A DNA stretch of 64,000 nucleotides from an uncultured Clostridia bacterium (GTDB lineage Bacteria; Bacillota; Clostridia; TANB77; CAG-508), in assembly GCA_948485625.1 (NCBI GenBank), contig CAOMRW010000002.1, forward strand, positions 1 through 64,000, written 5' to 3'. A program made the position numbers and the translations under genes. The notes under the pieces were generated by a model. That model saw only the letters and a list, made by a program, of their open reading frames with translations. It was not told the DNA's origin and did not search any database. Shown piece after piece: positions 54,937-64,000 of the stretch. The number at the start of each line of letters is the position of its first letter. Position 1 is the first letter of the stretch.

Positions 54937-56571
54937 TTACTCTATAACATTAAATGGTATATCAGAATCTAAAGCTAATTTTTGTATATCATCTTCTGGA
55001 TTATGTTTTACAACTTGATTTTGTACATCTGATATATATTTTATTTGCATATCTTTTCCACATGCCATTGAAACTAAATTAGATATTTCTTTTACATTTT
55101 CTTGTTTTTCCAAAACAGCTTTTCCAAAAGCAGTTATTCCTCTTTGAAATTTAATTTCTACTGTTTTATCATTTATTTGTTCAGCTTTTGTATTTATCAA
55201 ATTTGTATATAATACTATTTTTCCATTTTGTTTTAAATCATTAACTATTTTAGGCCAACTCTTATTTAAATCACTTGAATAACTTTTTGCATTATTATTA
55301 GATGTTCTTACAGCTGGTGCACTCACTTGTATCGTTTTATTATCATTTTCATTTGCAATAACTCTTGTAACTGAAGAATTATTTGCATTTTGCATAACTG
55401 GATTTGAAACTACTTGTTGCATAGATACTTTACCTGATTTTAAATAATTTTCTATTTTTTCAAGTCTTTCTTCAATATTATTTCCACTTCCAATTTCATT
55501 ACTACATAATTTTATCATACCAGCTTCAAACATTATACTTTTTTGAGTAGACCATTTCATATCATTTTCTATATTTGACAACTCGTAAATCAAGTTAACT
55601 AATTTCTCTTTTGTTACTTTATCAGATATCTTTTTTATATTAGAAATTTCTTCATCACTATATAAATCTACTTTACCTGAAGATTTATAAATTAATATAT
55701 CTTTTACATATTTTATAATTTCCCATAAAAAATTATCTAAATCTTTTCCTTGATTTAATATTTCACTTATACTTTCAAGTGCCTTATCAATATCATATTC
55801 AATAATTGCTTCTGTGATACTATGAACAAAAGTTATTTTTGGAATTCCTACTAAATCCCTGATTTTGTCTTCATCAATTTTATTTTCTCCATCTTGTATA
55901 CATCTCTCTAATATTGACAATGCATCTCTCATTGCACCCTCTGATAAAACTGCTATAATATTTAAAGCACCATCTGTAGTTTCAATATCACTCTCTTTAC
56001 AAACAATTTTTAATCTCTTTATAATATCATCATTTGATATCCTTTTAAAATCAAATCTTTGACATCTAGAAAGTATTGTTGCAGGTAATTTTTGAGGCTC
56101 TGTTGTTGCTAAAATAAATTTAACATGCTCAGGTGGTTCTTCTAATGTTTTCAATAATGCATTAAATGCCCCTGTAGAAAGCATATGAACCTCATCTATA
56201 ATATATACTCTATATTTTGCCTTTGTAGGCAAAAAATTAACTTCCTCTCGAATACTTCTAATATCTTCAACACTATTATTAGAAGCAGCATCCATTTCTA
56301 CAATATCTGTAAGAGAACCATTAATAGCTCCTTTACAAATCTCACATTCATTACAAGGCTCTCCATCTTTTGGACTTAGACAATTTATTGCTCTTGCCAA
56401 AATCTTAGCAGAAGAAGTCTTTCCTGTTCCTCTTCCTCCATTAAATAAATATGCATGTCCAACTCTATCAGCTATAATCTGATTCTTTAAAGTTCTTGTA
56501 ATATGTTCTTGACCAACAAGTTCTGAAAAAGTTGTAGGTCTAAACTTTCTATAAAGAGCTGTGTACCCCAT
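54937..56571 (-). CDS. dnaX: DNA polymerase III subunits gamma/tau
   Basis: Clamp-loader ATPase. It begins MGYTALYRKFRPTTFSELVG; Walker A GGRGTGKTSSAKILA is near residue 45, zinc-binding Cys in CLSPKDGEPCNECEICK near 64-80, Walker B YIIDEVHMLSTGAFNALLKTLEEPP, and the arginine-finger region ATILSRCQRFDFKRI. The C-terminal third is the tau-like region, less conserved. About 544 residues. I chose the ATG at 56571, preceded by GGATGTG; the longer open frame upstream overlaps the SRP RNA gene. It heads the dnaX-ybaB-recR operon. Confidence 0.95.
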   Translation of the reverse strand: MGYTALYRKFRPTTFSELVGQEHITRTLKNQIIADRVGHAYLFNGGRGTGKTSSAKILARAINCLSPKDGEPCNECEICKGAINGSLTDIVEMDAASNNSVEDIRSIREEVNFLPTKAKYRVYIIDEVHMLSTGAFNALLKTLEEPPEHVKFILATTEPQKLPATILSRCQRFDFKRISNDDIIKRLKIVCKESDIETTDGALNIIAVLSEGAMRDALSILERCIQDGENKIDEDKIRDLVGIPKITFVHSITEAIIEYDIDKALESISEILNQGKDLDNFLWEIIKYVKDILIYKSSGKVDLYSDEEISNIKKISDKVTKEKLVNLIYELSNIENDMKWSTQKSIMFEAGMIKLCSNEIGSGNNIEERLEKIENYLKSGKVSMQQVVSNPVMQNANNSSVTRVIANENDNKTIQVSAPAVRTSNNNAKSYSSDLNKSWPKIVNDLKQNGKIVLYTNLINTKAEQINDKTVEIKFQRGITAFGKAVLEKQENVKEISNLVSMACGKDMQIKYISDVQNQVVKHNPEDDIQKLALDSDIPFNVIE

Positions 56572-56705
56572 AATTTCACATCCTTTATATATTTTTCTAC
56601 AATAAAAAGTTGATATATAACTGAACAAAATTATATTTATATACCAACTTTTAAATATATCGTCCCTTATAGTATAAAATTCAATCCCTCTATGGAAAGT
56701 ATTCC

Positions 56706-56800
56706 ACATAAAGATAATCTACTTATTGCTGCTTCCTTCCGGACCTGACAAGATTCGTAGGTCTCTATTGGATTACTCTCCATACAAAGATTAAACTTTA
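56706..56800 (-). ncRNA. ffs: Signal recognition particle RNA, small bacterial type
   Basis: On the minus strand the domain IV sequence TCAGGTCCGGAAGGAAGCAG with flanking pairing arms (AGAGACCTACGAATCTTG on one side and AATAAGTAGATTATC on the other) is unmistakable. It binds Ffh. Placement upstream of dnaX is classic. Ends are approximate; transcription should start near 56804 from the promoter at 56811-56839. Confidence 0.93.
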
Positions 56801-56810
56801 TACAACTGTA

Positions 56811-56839
56811 ATTATATACTGTCTTTCTAAATTTATCAA
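56811..56839 (-). promoter_or_regulatory. Promoter of the SRP RNA
   Basis: On the minus strand TTGATA (56834-56839), exact 17-base spacer, perfect TATAAT (56811-56816). Confidence 0.8.
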
Positions 56840-56896
56840 GTATTTTTTATAAACTAATTAAATTATATTATATTCTTCTAAAATTATATCCACAAA

Positions 56897-57649
56897 CTAT
56901 AATCTTTTAAAAATAATATCCTTTAAATCAGTATATTCTACACTTTGAGTTCCATTATTCACAATATCATTAACAGGAAACTCTAAATTAATACTAGACT
57001 TATATGCTTTATTTGAATTAAGATTAATACAAATATCAAATGAAACCCTAAATTTCAAATCATCATTATTAATAGACAATTTCTTCAATAACTGACTATG
57101 ATTAATCTCTTCATCATCATTTGAAACATAATTTCCTATATTATTAACTGCATACCTAAAAGTAACTAAACCACCTTGATTAGATATTTTCATGTCTTTT
57201 ATACTTGACTCCATACCACCTAAATATTCTATCTTATCTACTTCATTTTCAACTATATTTTTAAAGATAACACTTTCTACATTACTATCAGGTTTTAACA
57301 GTTTTATTTCTCCTATTTTTGGACCTTGCACAATATTAAAATTGTCTAACTTTATACTCTCAATTATCTCTGAATTCTTATAATTATCATTTTTCTTAAT
57401 ATATAAATATATATCATTATTCTGATTAACAGATAAACTCCATCTATTTGAATTATCTTCTATATCAGTACCCTCTATATTACTTATTACAGATATTTTT
57501 GATAAATAAAATGGTAAATTAGTTTCACCTTCTACATTATATTTCAAAACAACAAGACCTACAAAAAACAATATAGTAATAACTATAAAAGCTACCATAA
57601 ACATATTAAATTGTGCTGTATTTACTATTCTTTTTATTTTATCTCCCAA
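56897..57649 (-). CDS. Single-pass membrane protein of unknown function
   Basis: A protein of about 250 residues: short cytoplasmic start, one membrane helix (MFMVAFIVITILFFVGLVVL, about residues 18-37), and an extracytoplasmic beta-rich, acidic domain (YLSKISVISNIEGTDIED, LDNFNIVQGPKIGEIKLLKP, KFRVSFDICINLNSNKAYKS). No family is recognised. The TTG start at 57649 is five bases after GGAGG; a TTG at 57661 is also in frame. It may be related in role to the surface proteins nearby. Confidence 0.6.
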   Translation of the reverse strand: MGDKIKRIVNTAQFNMFMVAFIVITILFFVGLVVLKYNVEGETNLPFYLSKISVISNIEGTDIEDNSNRWSLSVNQNNDIYLYIKKNDNYKNSEIIESIKLDNFNIVQGPKIGEIKLLKPDSNVESVIFKNIVENEVDKIEYLGGMESSIKDMKISNQGGLVTFRYAVNNIGNYVSNDDEEINHSQLLKKLSINNDDLKFRVSFDICINLNSNKAYKSSINLEFPVNDIVNNGTQSVEYTDLKDIIFKRL

Positions 57650-57748
57650 CTTTTCCTCCAATTTTCTAATATCTCATTACTAGACAATTTTTATTATATG
57701 TAGTCACACAGAAATAAAAATTGCCTGATAATAAAATCTAATATATAT

Positions 57749-57824
<76 letters not shown>

Positions 57825-57911
57825 ATAACATAAATATAATATAACAAATTTTTATAATTTTGTAAATAAATATTACAAAAGAATGCAACATTTCTGTTAC
57901 ATTCTTTTATT

Positions 57912-60900
57912 TTAGTCTAATAATTTTTTCTTAATTAACACTATTCCACATGATAAAATTACTAAACTTCCTAATCCAACTAAAACATAAATAATTATAT
58001 TCTCTGCTCCTGTTGGAGGTACTATTACTAATTTTGCATCATGAGGTGTATATGGTTCATCTGGTGGCACATTTGGGTCTGGGTCTGTTCCTGGACTTGG
58101 CTTTGGAATCTCTGTGTCATTTATATATCTATTATATCTTCCATAATAACTATTATCACACTCGTCATTACTACTGTTTTTATCTGTTGCATTTCTTACA
58201 TTAAAGTTTCCTGGTGTCGCTAATTCCCATCCTTTATTTTCAACCATTTCTCCATAGAATCTACCTACTGAGTTTGATACTTCTAGTAATTCAATATAAT
58301 TGTCAAATACTTGGTCATTATTATTTAAGTCTGTTAATAATTTTTTAGCTGATAAATTCATTCTTGTGTACTCATTTGGTGCAAGTTCTTTTTTCTCAAG
58401 ATTTTTTACAACTATATTATTTCTGTTTTTTATTGCATTATATACATCTGGTGAAATATCTATTCCTGTAAGTTTATTATCTGCTAACATTGCTACATCT
58501 CCTTGTAATTGCCATCTAGTTTCATTAGTATTTGATGGATTATAATATGTAAATTCACTACTATTATTAATATCATATGTTATTGATAATTTTTCATCTA
58601 CATAGTCTACAATAGAGTGTAATGCTATTTTTACAGGCGTTAATCCATTTGTATCTCCATATCTATAATATTTTGTATCATCATAATCAAGCTCTGATCT
58701 ATTGTCAATTCTTATATCATATGTCATATCTAATGTTGCACCTTCAATAATTTCATTATCTACTTCTATTTTTACAGGTCCAAAATCTGGATAAGTTACA
58801 TAATTTATGTCATCTTTTCTAGGATCTCCTTCTATTAACACTTGTTTATTTGCTAATACTACTGCTATTCTACTTATCTCTTTATTTACTTGTATACTTT
58901 GTCTTGGTCTTTCTGCTATACCAAAATTAATCTTATATACTCTTGAACCCTCACTATATTCATTAGGCGTTGTTTGTTGTCTATGGTCTTCTATAGCAAA
59001 ATCCATGATTCCTGTATAAGCTAACATATTTTTATATTCATTACTTTCAGAATTTTCATAATCAGTCTTTGTTGCATAATTTATAGTACTTAGATAATTA
59101 TTAATGTTGTTTCTTATTTCTTTATCATCTACTGCTGAAGAATCTAATGAATTCTCATTTCTTCTATACCAGTACCATATATCATCTGGATTTGATTCAT
59201 TTTCATGGATTAATCCACTAGCTAATAAATTTTGACGTCCATTTGGTGTTTCTTTTTTATTGTTTTCAATTAATACTTTATATTTACTTTCATTAACAAT
59301 TGTAGATTTATAATCTTGAGTTGTAATTGGTATATCTCCCATTTTTGTTTGTATATTAATCACTTTATTAGCATCATTTGTATCAGTATAATCATATTTT
59401 CCATATTGATATTGTATATAATATTCTCCTGGAACTAATCCTTGAATTTTATATTCACCATTACTATCAGTCAAATATTGTGCATTTTTTATTACAACAT
59501 TTCCTTCTTCATCTAAATTATACAATTGTGTAGTTGTATCATCATCATAGTTCTGTACTTTAACTTCAACATTTTCTATTTTCTTTTCGCCATCATCATA
59601 AACACTATTTCCTTTTCTTTCTTGATTTGTTTTAAGTTCAGCACTTGTACTATCTTCAAATACTAGACCAGAAATTATTTTTGATTCTTTTCTTGTGAAT
59701 TTTAAATCTGGTGCTACATCTGTATCATCTTCATATGTATCTGATGAATTATAATCTACATTTCCTGGAGCTGAATCTTCATCAATTCCACCATATTTAC
59801 TTCCATCTTTAGCATATGTTGTATATGAATTTATTTCAGTAAGATTTCTATTTATATTCAATTCTTGTCCATCTTTCAAATTAGCTAAACTTACAATTGT
59901 ATCTGTATTTACTTCATATTTTAAGTATATCATTATACTTTCAGCAGGATTTATATTCTCTAATTCATTAGTCTGCCATATATTAGTTCCATTAGAATTT
60001 CCTACATTAGTCCAATTTACATTTACTCTTGCTCCACTATTATTAGTATAATATGACTCTTCAACCTTTTCAAATCTTGTATCAGCATAATTATTTAAAC
60101 TTACTCTTGAATATAAACTTCCACTTTCATTTTTTACTGCTATTTTATATGTTACAAATACTCTTAATCTATTCTCATTACTTGGATCTTCTTTTGTATA
60201 TGCTATATATGAATCATATATTCCTCTTGTATAACTACAATTTTTATAATTTCCACTAGCATTTTTTACTCCAACAGAGAATCCATCTAAAGCTGCATCA
60301 TATCCTTTATTTATATCAACATCTGGCACTCCATTATTCATATATGGATTTCTTTGTTTATATTCATATGTATGTGTATATCCATTAATTGCTAGTTGTA
60401 TATCATCTATATCTGTTGCAATCGCTAAATCTGGTTGTGCTCTTCTATAAATACCTAAATTTATATTCCTAATTGTTTTTACACCTGTACTCCATCTTAT
60501 TGCATACCCTGCTGTCCCTGTATCCGCTAACATTTTTGCTTTGCTTACATCTGTACTTCCTGTTAGTGATTCCGCTGTATACCCTGTATTTTGTACTAAT
60601 TCTGAATTCCAATTTTCTCCACTAGTATAGTTCAATTCTACACCTGTTCCTGTTTTTCCTTCTGTTCTTGTAGATGTTTTTGTATTTCCTCCTGATATAC
60701 TTGAATAATTATCATTTAACGTTGTTCTATCTACTGATTTTTCATCTGCCTTTGAACCATTATCTCTTGTTAAATTTTTAATTACACTTTGATATTTTAA
60801 TCCATTATATTCAAACTCTACTGAATATTGAGATAATTCACTTATATTTATTGTATACTGACTTCCTGTTCCATTTGCATTATATGTTCCTTTTGCTGGG

Positions 60901-63900
60901 AATACATATTCACCATTTGCATTTGTTCTTCTTTGAGCAATTATTGTTCCATTTTTCTTCAAACTTACTAATATGTTTCCTATTCTTTTATCTATTCCAT
61001 TATTATCATATAACTCATTTCTTGTTGCAGTCTTACTTGTTTGTATATCCTCCCATACATATCCCTCTAAATCAACTCGTAATTGTGCATTTGGGAATTG
61101 TGTATTTGTATTTGTTCCATCAGCATTATTTTGTAATGTAACTGAAAGTATATTTGAACTAACATCATAATACTGAGACATATCACTTGGTATTTCAATC
61201 TCTTTTATATGATATGTATAATATTGTGGTATATTATTTAATCTAAATTGACCATTATTATCTGTTACAAATACTTTCGCATTATTTTCATCAGTTGGCG
61301 TAAATGTCGATGGTGCACTTCCATTCTCTCTGTAATCACTACCTATAAATCTTGGTGTTCCATCTGTTGGAGTCGTATAATAAATCTTAAACTTAACATT
61401 TCTAAATACAATATCTTCTAATTGATGTAATGTATTTCCTGTCATATTATCCTGTTTCTTACTTTGGTCTACTTTCTCTACAATTAAGTTTCCATATTTT
61501 TTATTTGTAAAAGTAATATTAGATGTTTTACCAGAAACTATATTTACTGTTGTACTTGCTACTTGTAAAGACATATTATATCCATTAGGTGCTCCTACTT
61601 CCTGAACATAATAATCACCTGGCAAAAGATTTGTAACTTTTATTGTTGAAGCCTCCATTGTAAAAGTTTGGTCATATCCATTAGGACCTGTAATTCTTAT
61701 TTGTGCTCCTGTTAATCCTGCATTTGTATCAGCATCTTTCTTAGTTATTTCTATGTTTCCTCCTAACATAGTATTAATTCCTTTAGTATCTGTTGCAGCT
61801 CCATATACTTCTTCTGGGTTCATAGTAATAAGAGTCTGATATCCATTTTTAGGATTACCTGCTGTACATTTACATCTATAATAAAGATTCACTCTTGCAT
61901 CAATATATAACAACACTTTCTCAGTATTTAACTGTAAGTCGAAATATAATTGTCCTATAGAACTTTCAGACACATAAATATATATATTATCTCCATTATT
62001 TATATTTCTGACTGTATTTCCATTTATATCACATATATTGGCATTAACTTCTTTCCCATCTACCTTACAACTAACTATTTCTCCAGTTACATTTGAAGTA
62101 GTAGTTGTATAATTAACTTTATATGGCCCTACAATACTATATGTAGATGTATTTTTTACCATTTTAGCATTACTATTATCTATAGCATCTAATGTTATAC
62201 CTGCAGAACCTGTTGAACTAACATTGCTAAATAAATTATGATAGTATTCTCTCATTGTACCATTATAATTAAATGGTATACTACAAGGACCTCTTTCTAC
62301 CCAAGCCATTACTTCTTGTTCACTAGTTCCTACTGAATATTCTTGTTTCCAATAGTATAAATCACATCCATTTTTACTTAAATGCTCTCCTGGATCTAAA
62401 CACCAATATGGTTGACCTTGATTAACAGTAGACCATGTGCCACTTTGATAATGTTCTCCTAATGAAAACCATTTTATTATAAAATGTCCATTTTCTTCTA
62501 CAGTATCTCCATTATTAGGACAATCTGTTCCATCTAAATGTTGATAATGACGTTGAAAAGCAATAACTGATACTGATTTTATAAAAATTGTTGAAATTGC
62601 CAAAATTATAATACATATCATAAAAATATATCTTTTCTTTTTATTTTTTATTATAACTGCAATAATTAGCATTGCAACTAATCCTATTATTCCATATATA
62701 AGATATGTAACAATTCCTGTCTTTACAGAAATAATCACTTCTGCCTTTGAATAATCATCTTCTGTTTGACTTCTATTTCCTGCTACTGAATCAATATCTT
62801 TTAAATTTTTTGTATTAACTAATTCACTTATTTCTGCCTCATTCACTATTCTACCAATATTATTTTGTGACAATCTCTTTGATAATACTAATGTTAATTC
62901 CTTACTTTCCCCTGGCTGTACCTTTACATTAGATAAAGTCGTATTTTTTAAATCTCCACTTGAATTTCTAATCCATCCTTTATTTAGTTCATTACTAAAT
63001 GTCAATTCACTTGGTAAATAATCTACAATTTCCTTTATATATCCTTCTACTTCTCCTTCATTTGTAATTATAATCTTATATTCTATTAACACATCACTAC
63101 TATCTAATTGTTTTGCAGGTATCTCTACTTTTGCCAATTTTGAATTATTATACTCTGTTACTTTTGTTCCACTATTATTATTTACTGTTATTTTACTTAC
63201 ATATTTATCTAATCTAAAATCAAATGTTGGATTCAATATAAGTCCTAAATCTATATTATTTAAATCTTTATTATCCACTTTAAGTATATCTGTTATTCCA
63301 ACTTCTTTTTCGATTCCATCTATTGAAACTATTTTATTTATTGCATCTGAATTTAATGAATCAGTTACACCATTTCTTTGATATTTGGTTATACTATATC
63401 TATTTGTATCATATTCAAATAATACAAGATAATTACCTTGTTCTATATCTTCAAATTTATACTTTCCATCATTGCCAGTTAGAGTTTTTACAATATTATT
63501 ATTTTTATCTACTACAATAGAATTTGTATCTGAATCAAATAATTTTACTGTAACACCTCCTAATAATTCTTCTTTCTCATCCCTCTTTCCATCTCTATTT
63601 TGGTCTATCCAAACAATCCCACTTATATTATAGGCTTTATTTTCTTCTGAGCCATTTGGATTATCTGGTTCTTCAGGATTTACAGGTTTATCTGGATTAT
63701 CTGGTTCTTCTGGATCTTCATAGTCCACTGGTAAAATAGTGTTCTTTATGCTATTTGATATCTTTGTTTCTATATTATCTCCATATACTATTGCTGTATT
63801 CTCTGCTTCCATAATCTCATCAACTGGTTCAACATATGCAAAAATCTTTATTTTCAAACTTGATTCTTTTAGTATATATGTTTTTAATTCAAAATCATTC

Positions 63901-64000
63901 TCATCAGTTTCTTTCCCAGAAGTAAGACTTCTTTCTTCTGTAACCTTTTCATCTTTACCAGTATCTGGATTAAATTTATAATACTCATATATTGCCTTGG
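57912..64000 (-). CDS. Giant fused surface protein, 5' end beyond the window
   Basis: The frame is open to the window edge (no stop before 64000), so only the last 2029 or so residues are seen. The first part matches the C-terminal third of the 7701-12590 protein: SdrD_B module (ISGIVWIDQNRDGKRDEKEE), FDFRLDKYVSKITVNNNSGT, and a membrane helix ending KNKKKR near 62640. Without a stop it continues into a second helix (FMICIIILAISTIFIKSVSV) and then a region like the 3587-7684 protein: PYWCLDPGEH and SEQEVMAW (thioester-like), a Cna_B/SpaA-like module (IEITKKDADTNAGLTGAQIR), SdrD_B modules (EGYVWEDIQTSKTATRNE and SGLVFEDSTSAELK), and a VPPTGAE plus helix plus IKKKLLD tail. No good ribosome binding site lies before the internal ATG at 62621. 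Both large parts would lie outside the cell. Confidence 0.8.
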   Translation of the reverse strand, partial: KAIYEYYKFNPDTGKDEKVTEERSLTSGKETDENDFELKTYILKESSLKIKIFAYVEPVDEIMEAENTAIVYGDNIETKISNSIKNTILPVDYEDPEEPDNPDKPVNPEEPDNPNGSEENKAYNISGIVWIDQNRDGKRDEKEELLGGVTVKLFDSDTNSIVVDKNNNIVKTLTGNDGKYKFEDIEQGNYLVLFEYDTNRYSITKYQRNGVTDSLNSDAINKIVSIDGIEKEVGITDILKVDNKDLNNIDLGLILNPTFDFRLDKYVSKITVNNNSGTKVTEYNNSKLAKVEIPAKQLDSSDVLIEYKIIITNEGEVEGYIKEIVDYLPSELTFSNELNKGWIRNSSGDLKNTTLSNVKVQPGESKELTLVLSKRLSQNNIGRIVNEAEISELVNTKNLKDIDSVAGNRSQTEDDYSKAEVIISVKTGIVTYLIYGIIGLVAMLIIAVIIKNKKKRYIFMICIIILAISTIFIKSVSVIAFQRHYQHLDGTDCPNNGDTVEENGHFIIKWFSLGEHYQSGTWSTVNQGQPYWCLDPGEHLSKNGCDLYYWKQEYSVGTSEQEVMAWVERGPCSIPFNYNGTMREYYHNLFSNVSSTGSAGITLDAIDNSNAKMVKNTSTYSIVGPYKVNYTTTTSNVTGEIVSCKVDGKEVNANICDINGNTVRNINNGDNIYIYVSESSIGQLYFDLQLNTEKVLLYIDARVNLYYRCKCTAGNPKNGYQTLITMNPEEVYGAATDTKGINTMLGGNIEITKKDADTNAGLTGAQIRITGPNGYDQTFTMEASTIKVTNLLPGDYYVQEVGAPNGYNMSLQVASTTVNIVSGKTSNITFTNKKYGNLIVEKVDQSKKQDNMTGNTLHQLEDIVFRNVKFKIYYTTPTDGTPRFIGSDYRENGSAPSTFTPTDENNAKVFVTDNNGQFRLNNIPQYYTYHIKEIEIPSDMSQYYDVSSNILSVTLQNNADGTNTNTQFPNAQLRVDLEGYVWEDIQTSKTATRNELYDNNGIDKRIGNILVSLKKNGTIIAQRRTNANGEYVFPAKGTYNANGTGSQYTINISELSQYSVEFEYNGLKYQSVIKNLTRDNGSKADEKSVDRTTLNDNYSSISGGNTKTSTRTEGKTGTGVELNYTSGENWNSELVQNTGYTAESLTGSTDVSKAKMLADTGTAGYAIRWSTGVKTIRNINLGIYRRAQPDLAIATDIDDIQLAINGYTHTYEYKQRNPYMNNGVPDVDINKGYDAALDGFSVGVKNASGNYKNCSYTRGIYDSYIAYTKEDPSNENRLRVFVTYKIAVKNESGSLYSRVSLNNYADTRFEKVEESYYTNNSGARVNVNWTNVGNSNGTNIWQTNELENINPAESIMIYLKYEVNTDTIVSLANLKDGQELNINRNLTEINSYTTYAKDGSKYGGIDEDSAPGNVDYNSSDTYEDDTDVAPDLKFTRKESKIISGLVFEDSTSAELKTNQERKGNSVYDDGEKKIENVEVKVQNYDDDTTTQLYNLDEEGNVVIKNAQYLTDSNGEYKIQGLVPGEYYIQYQYGKYDYTDTNDANKVINIQTKMGDIPITTQDYKSTIVNESKYKVLIENNKKETPNGRQNLLASGLIHENESNPDDIWYWYRRNENSLDSSAVDDKEIRNNINNYLSTINYATKTDYENSESNEYKNMLAYTGIMDFAIEDHRQQTTPNEYSEGSRVYKINFGIAERPRQSIQVNKEISRIAVVLANKQVLIEGDPRKDDINYVTYPDFGPVKIEVDNEIIEGATLDMTYDIRIDNRSELDYDDTKYYRYGDTNGLTPVKIALHSIVDYVDEKLSITYDINNSSEFTYYNPSNTNETRWQLQGDVAMLADNKLTGIDISPDVYNAIKNRNNIVVKNLEKKELAPNEYTRMNLSAKKLLTDLNNNDQVFDNYIELLEVSNSVGRFYGEMVENKGWELATPGNFNVRNATDKNSSNDECDNSYYGRYNRYINDTEIPKPSPGTDPDPNVPPDEPYTPHDAKLVIVPPTGAENIIIYVLVGLGSLVILSCGIVLIKKKLLD

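Noticed and set aside
60973..61170. ORFs on the plus strand inside the giant surface genes and other long genes
   Set aside because: They have no ribosome binding sites, hydrophobic nonsense composition, and lie opposite well-supported genes; they are antisense shadows.
62600..62660. A normal stop and restart between two surface genes
   Set aside because: The frame is continuous and there is no ribosome binding site before the internal ATG at 62621.

Overview
The window looks like a chromosomal segment of a low-G+C, endospore-forming Clostridia-type Firmicute. The case rests on gene content and composition: spoIIE, an alpha/beta-type small acid-soluble spore protein, sleB-ypeB germination genes, two CotF-like coat proteins, MecA, a UgtP-like glycolipid synthase, a small-type SRP RNA, very AT-rich DNA with AGA as the normal Arg codon, and strong AGGAGG-type ribosome binding sites. 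I infer a gut-type Clostridia genome (possibly metagenomic) but cannot name a genus.

Layout. 0-3.6 kb: small ribbon-helix-helix-like protein, spoIIE, a Fic fragment and REP-like repeats. 3.6-12.6 kb: two tandem giant surface proteins (LPXTG-like tail, SdrD_B and thioester-like domains). 13.0-14.4 kb: prepilin-like protein with a formylglycine-generating-enzyme (FGE) type C-terminus whose last 114 nt resemble a diversity-generating-retroelement variable region. 14.7-21.8 kb: two small unknown genes, then the cell-shape cluster radC-mreB-mreC-mreD-pbp2-minC. 22-31 kb: a foreign-looking kinase-CYTH fusion, mecA, an M23 peptidase, two CotF-like proteins, pcrA, a ZIP transporter and prfA. 31.5-35 kb: yhaO-yhaN type nuclease/ATPase pair. 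35.0-39.1 kb: remnant of a conjugative element (frameshifted VirD4-like coupling protein plus two unknown genes), bordered on both sides by a hydrophobic peptide gene (29 and 30 codons) facing a convergent small-RNA promoter, the layout of type I toxin-antitoxin modules. 39-48 kb: dnaJ-like gene, frameshifted AAA-ATPase/PD-(D/E)XK gene, two more prepilin-like proteins with different C-terminal domains, murF-ddl, SASP. 48-57 kb: VanW protein, a 36-codon small ORF, sleB-ypeB, UgtP-like transferase, recR-ybaB-dnaX and the SRP RNA. 57-64 kb: membrane protein, tRNA-Arg(CCU), and a giant surface protein running off the window edge that appears to be a fusion of the two-gene arrangement at 3.6-12.6 kb.

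How genes work together. Housekeeping blocks match known neighbourhoods: dnaX-ybaB-recR next to SRP RNA, mreBCD with its transpeptidase and minC, murF with ddl, sleB with ypeB. The accessory layer is surface display (two giant-protein loci and three modular prepilins) plus a decayed mobile segment. The most interesting points are the two candidate type I toxin-antitoxin modules, the candidate hypervariable C-terminus, the gene fusion of the surface pair, and two frameshifted genes that both break at an in-frame CGG codon, a codon I could not find in the other native-looking genes here. All calls come from reading by eye; no database search was run.
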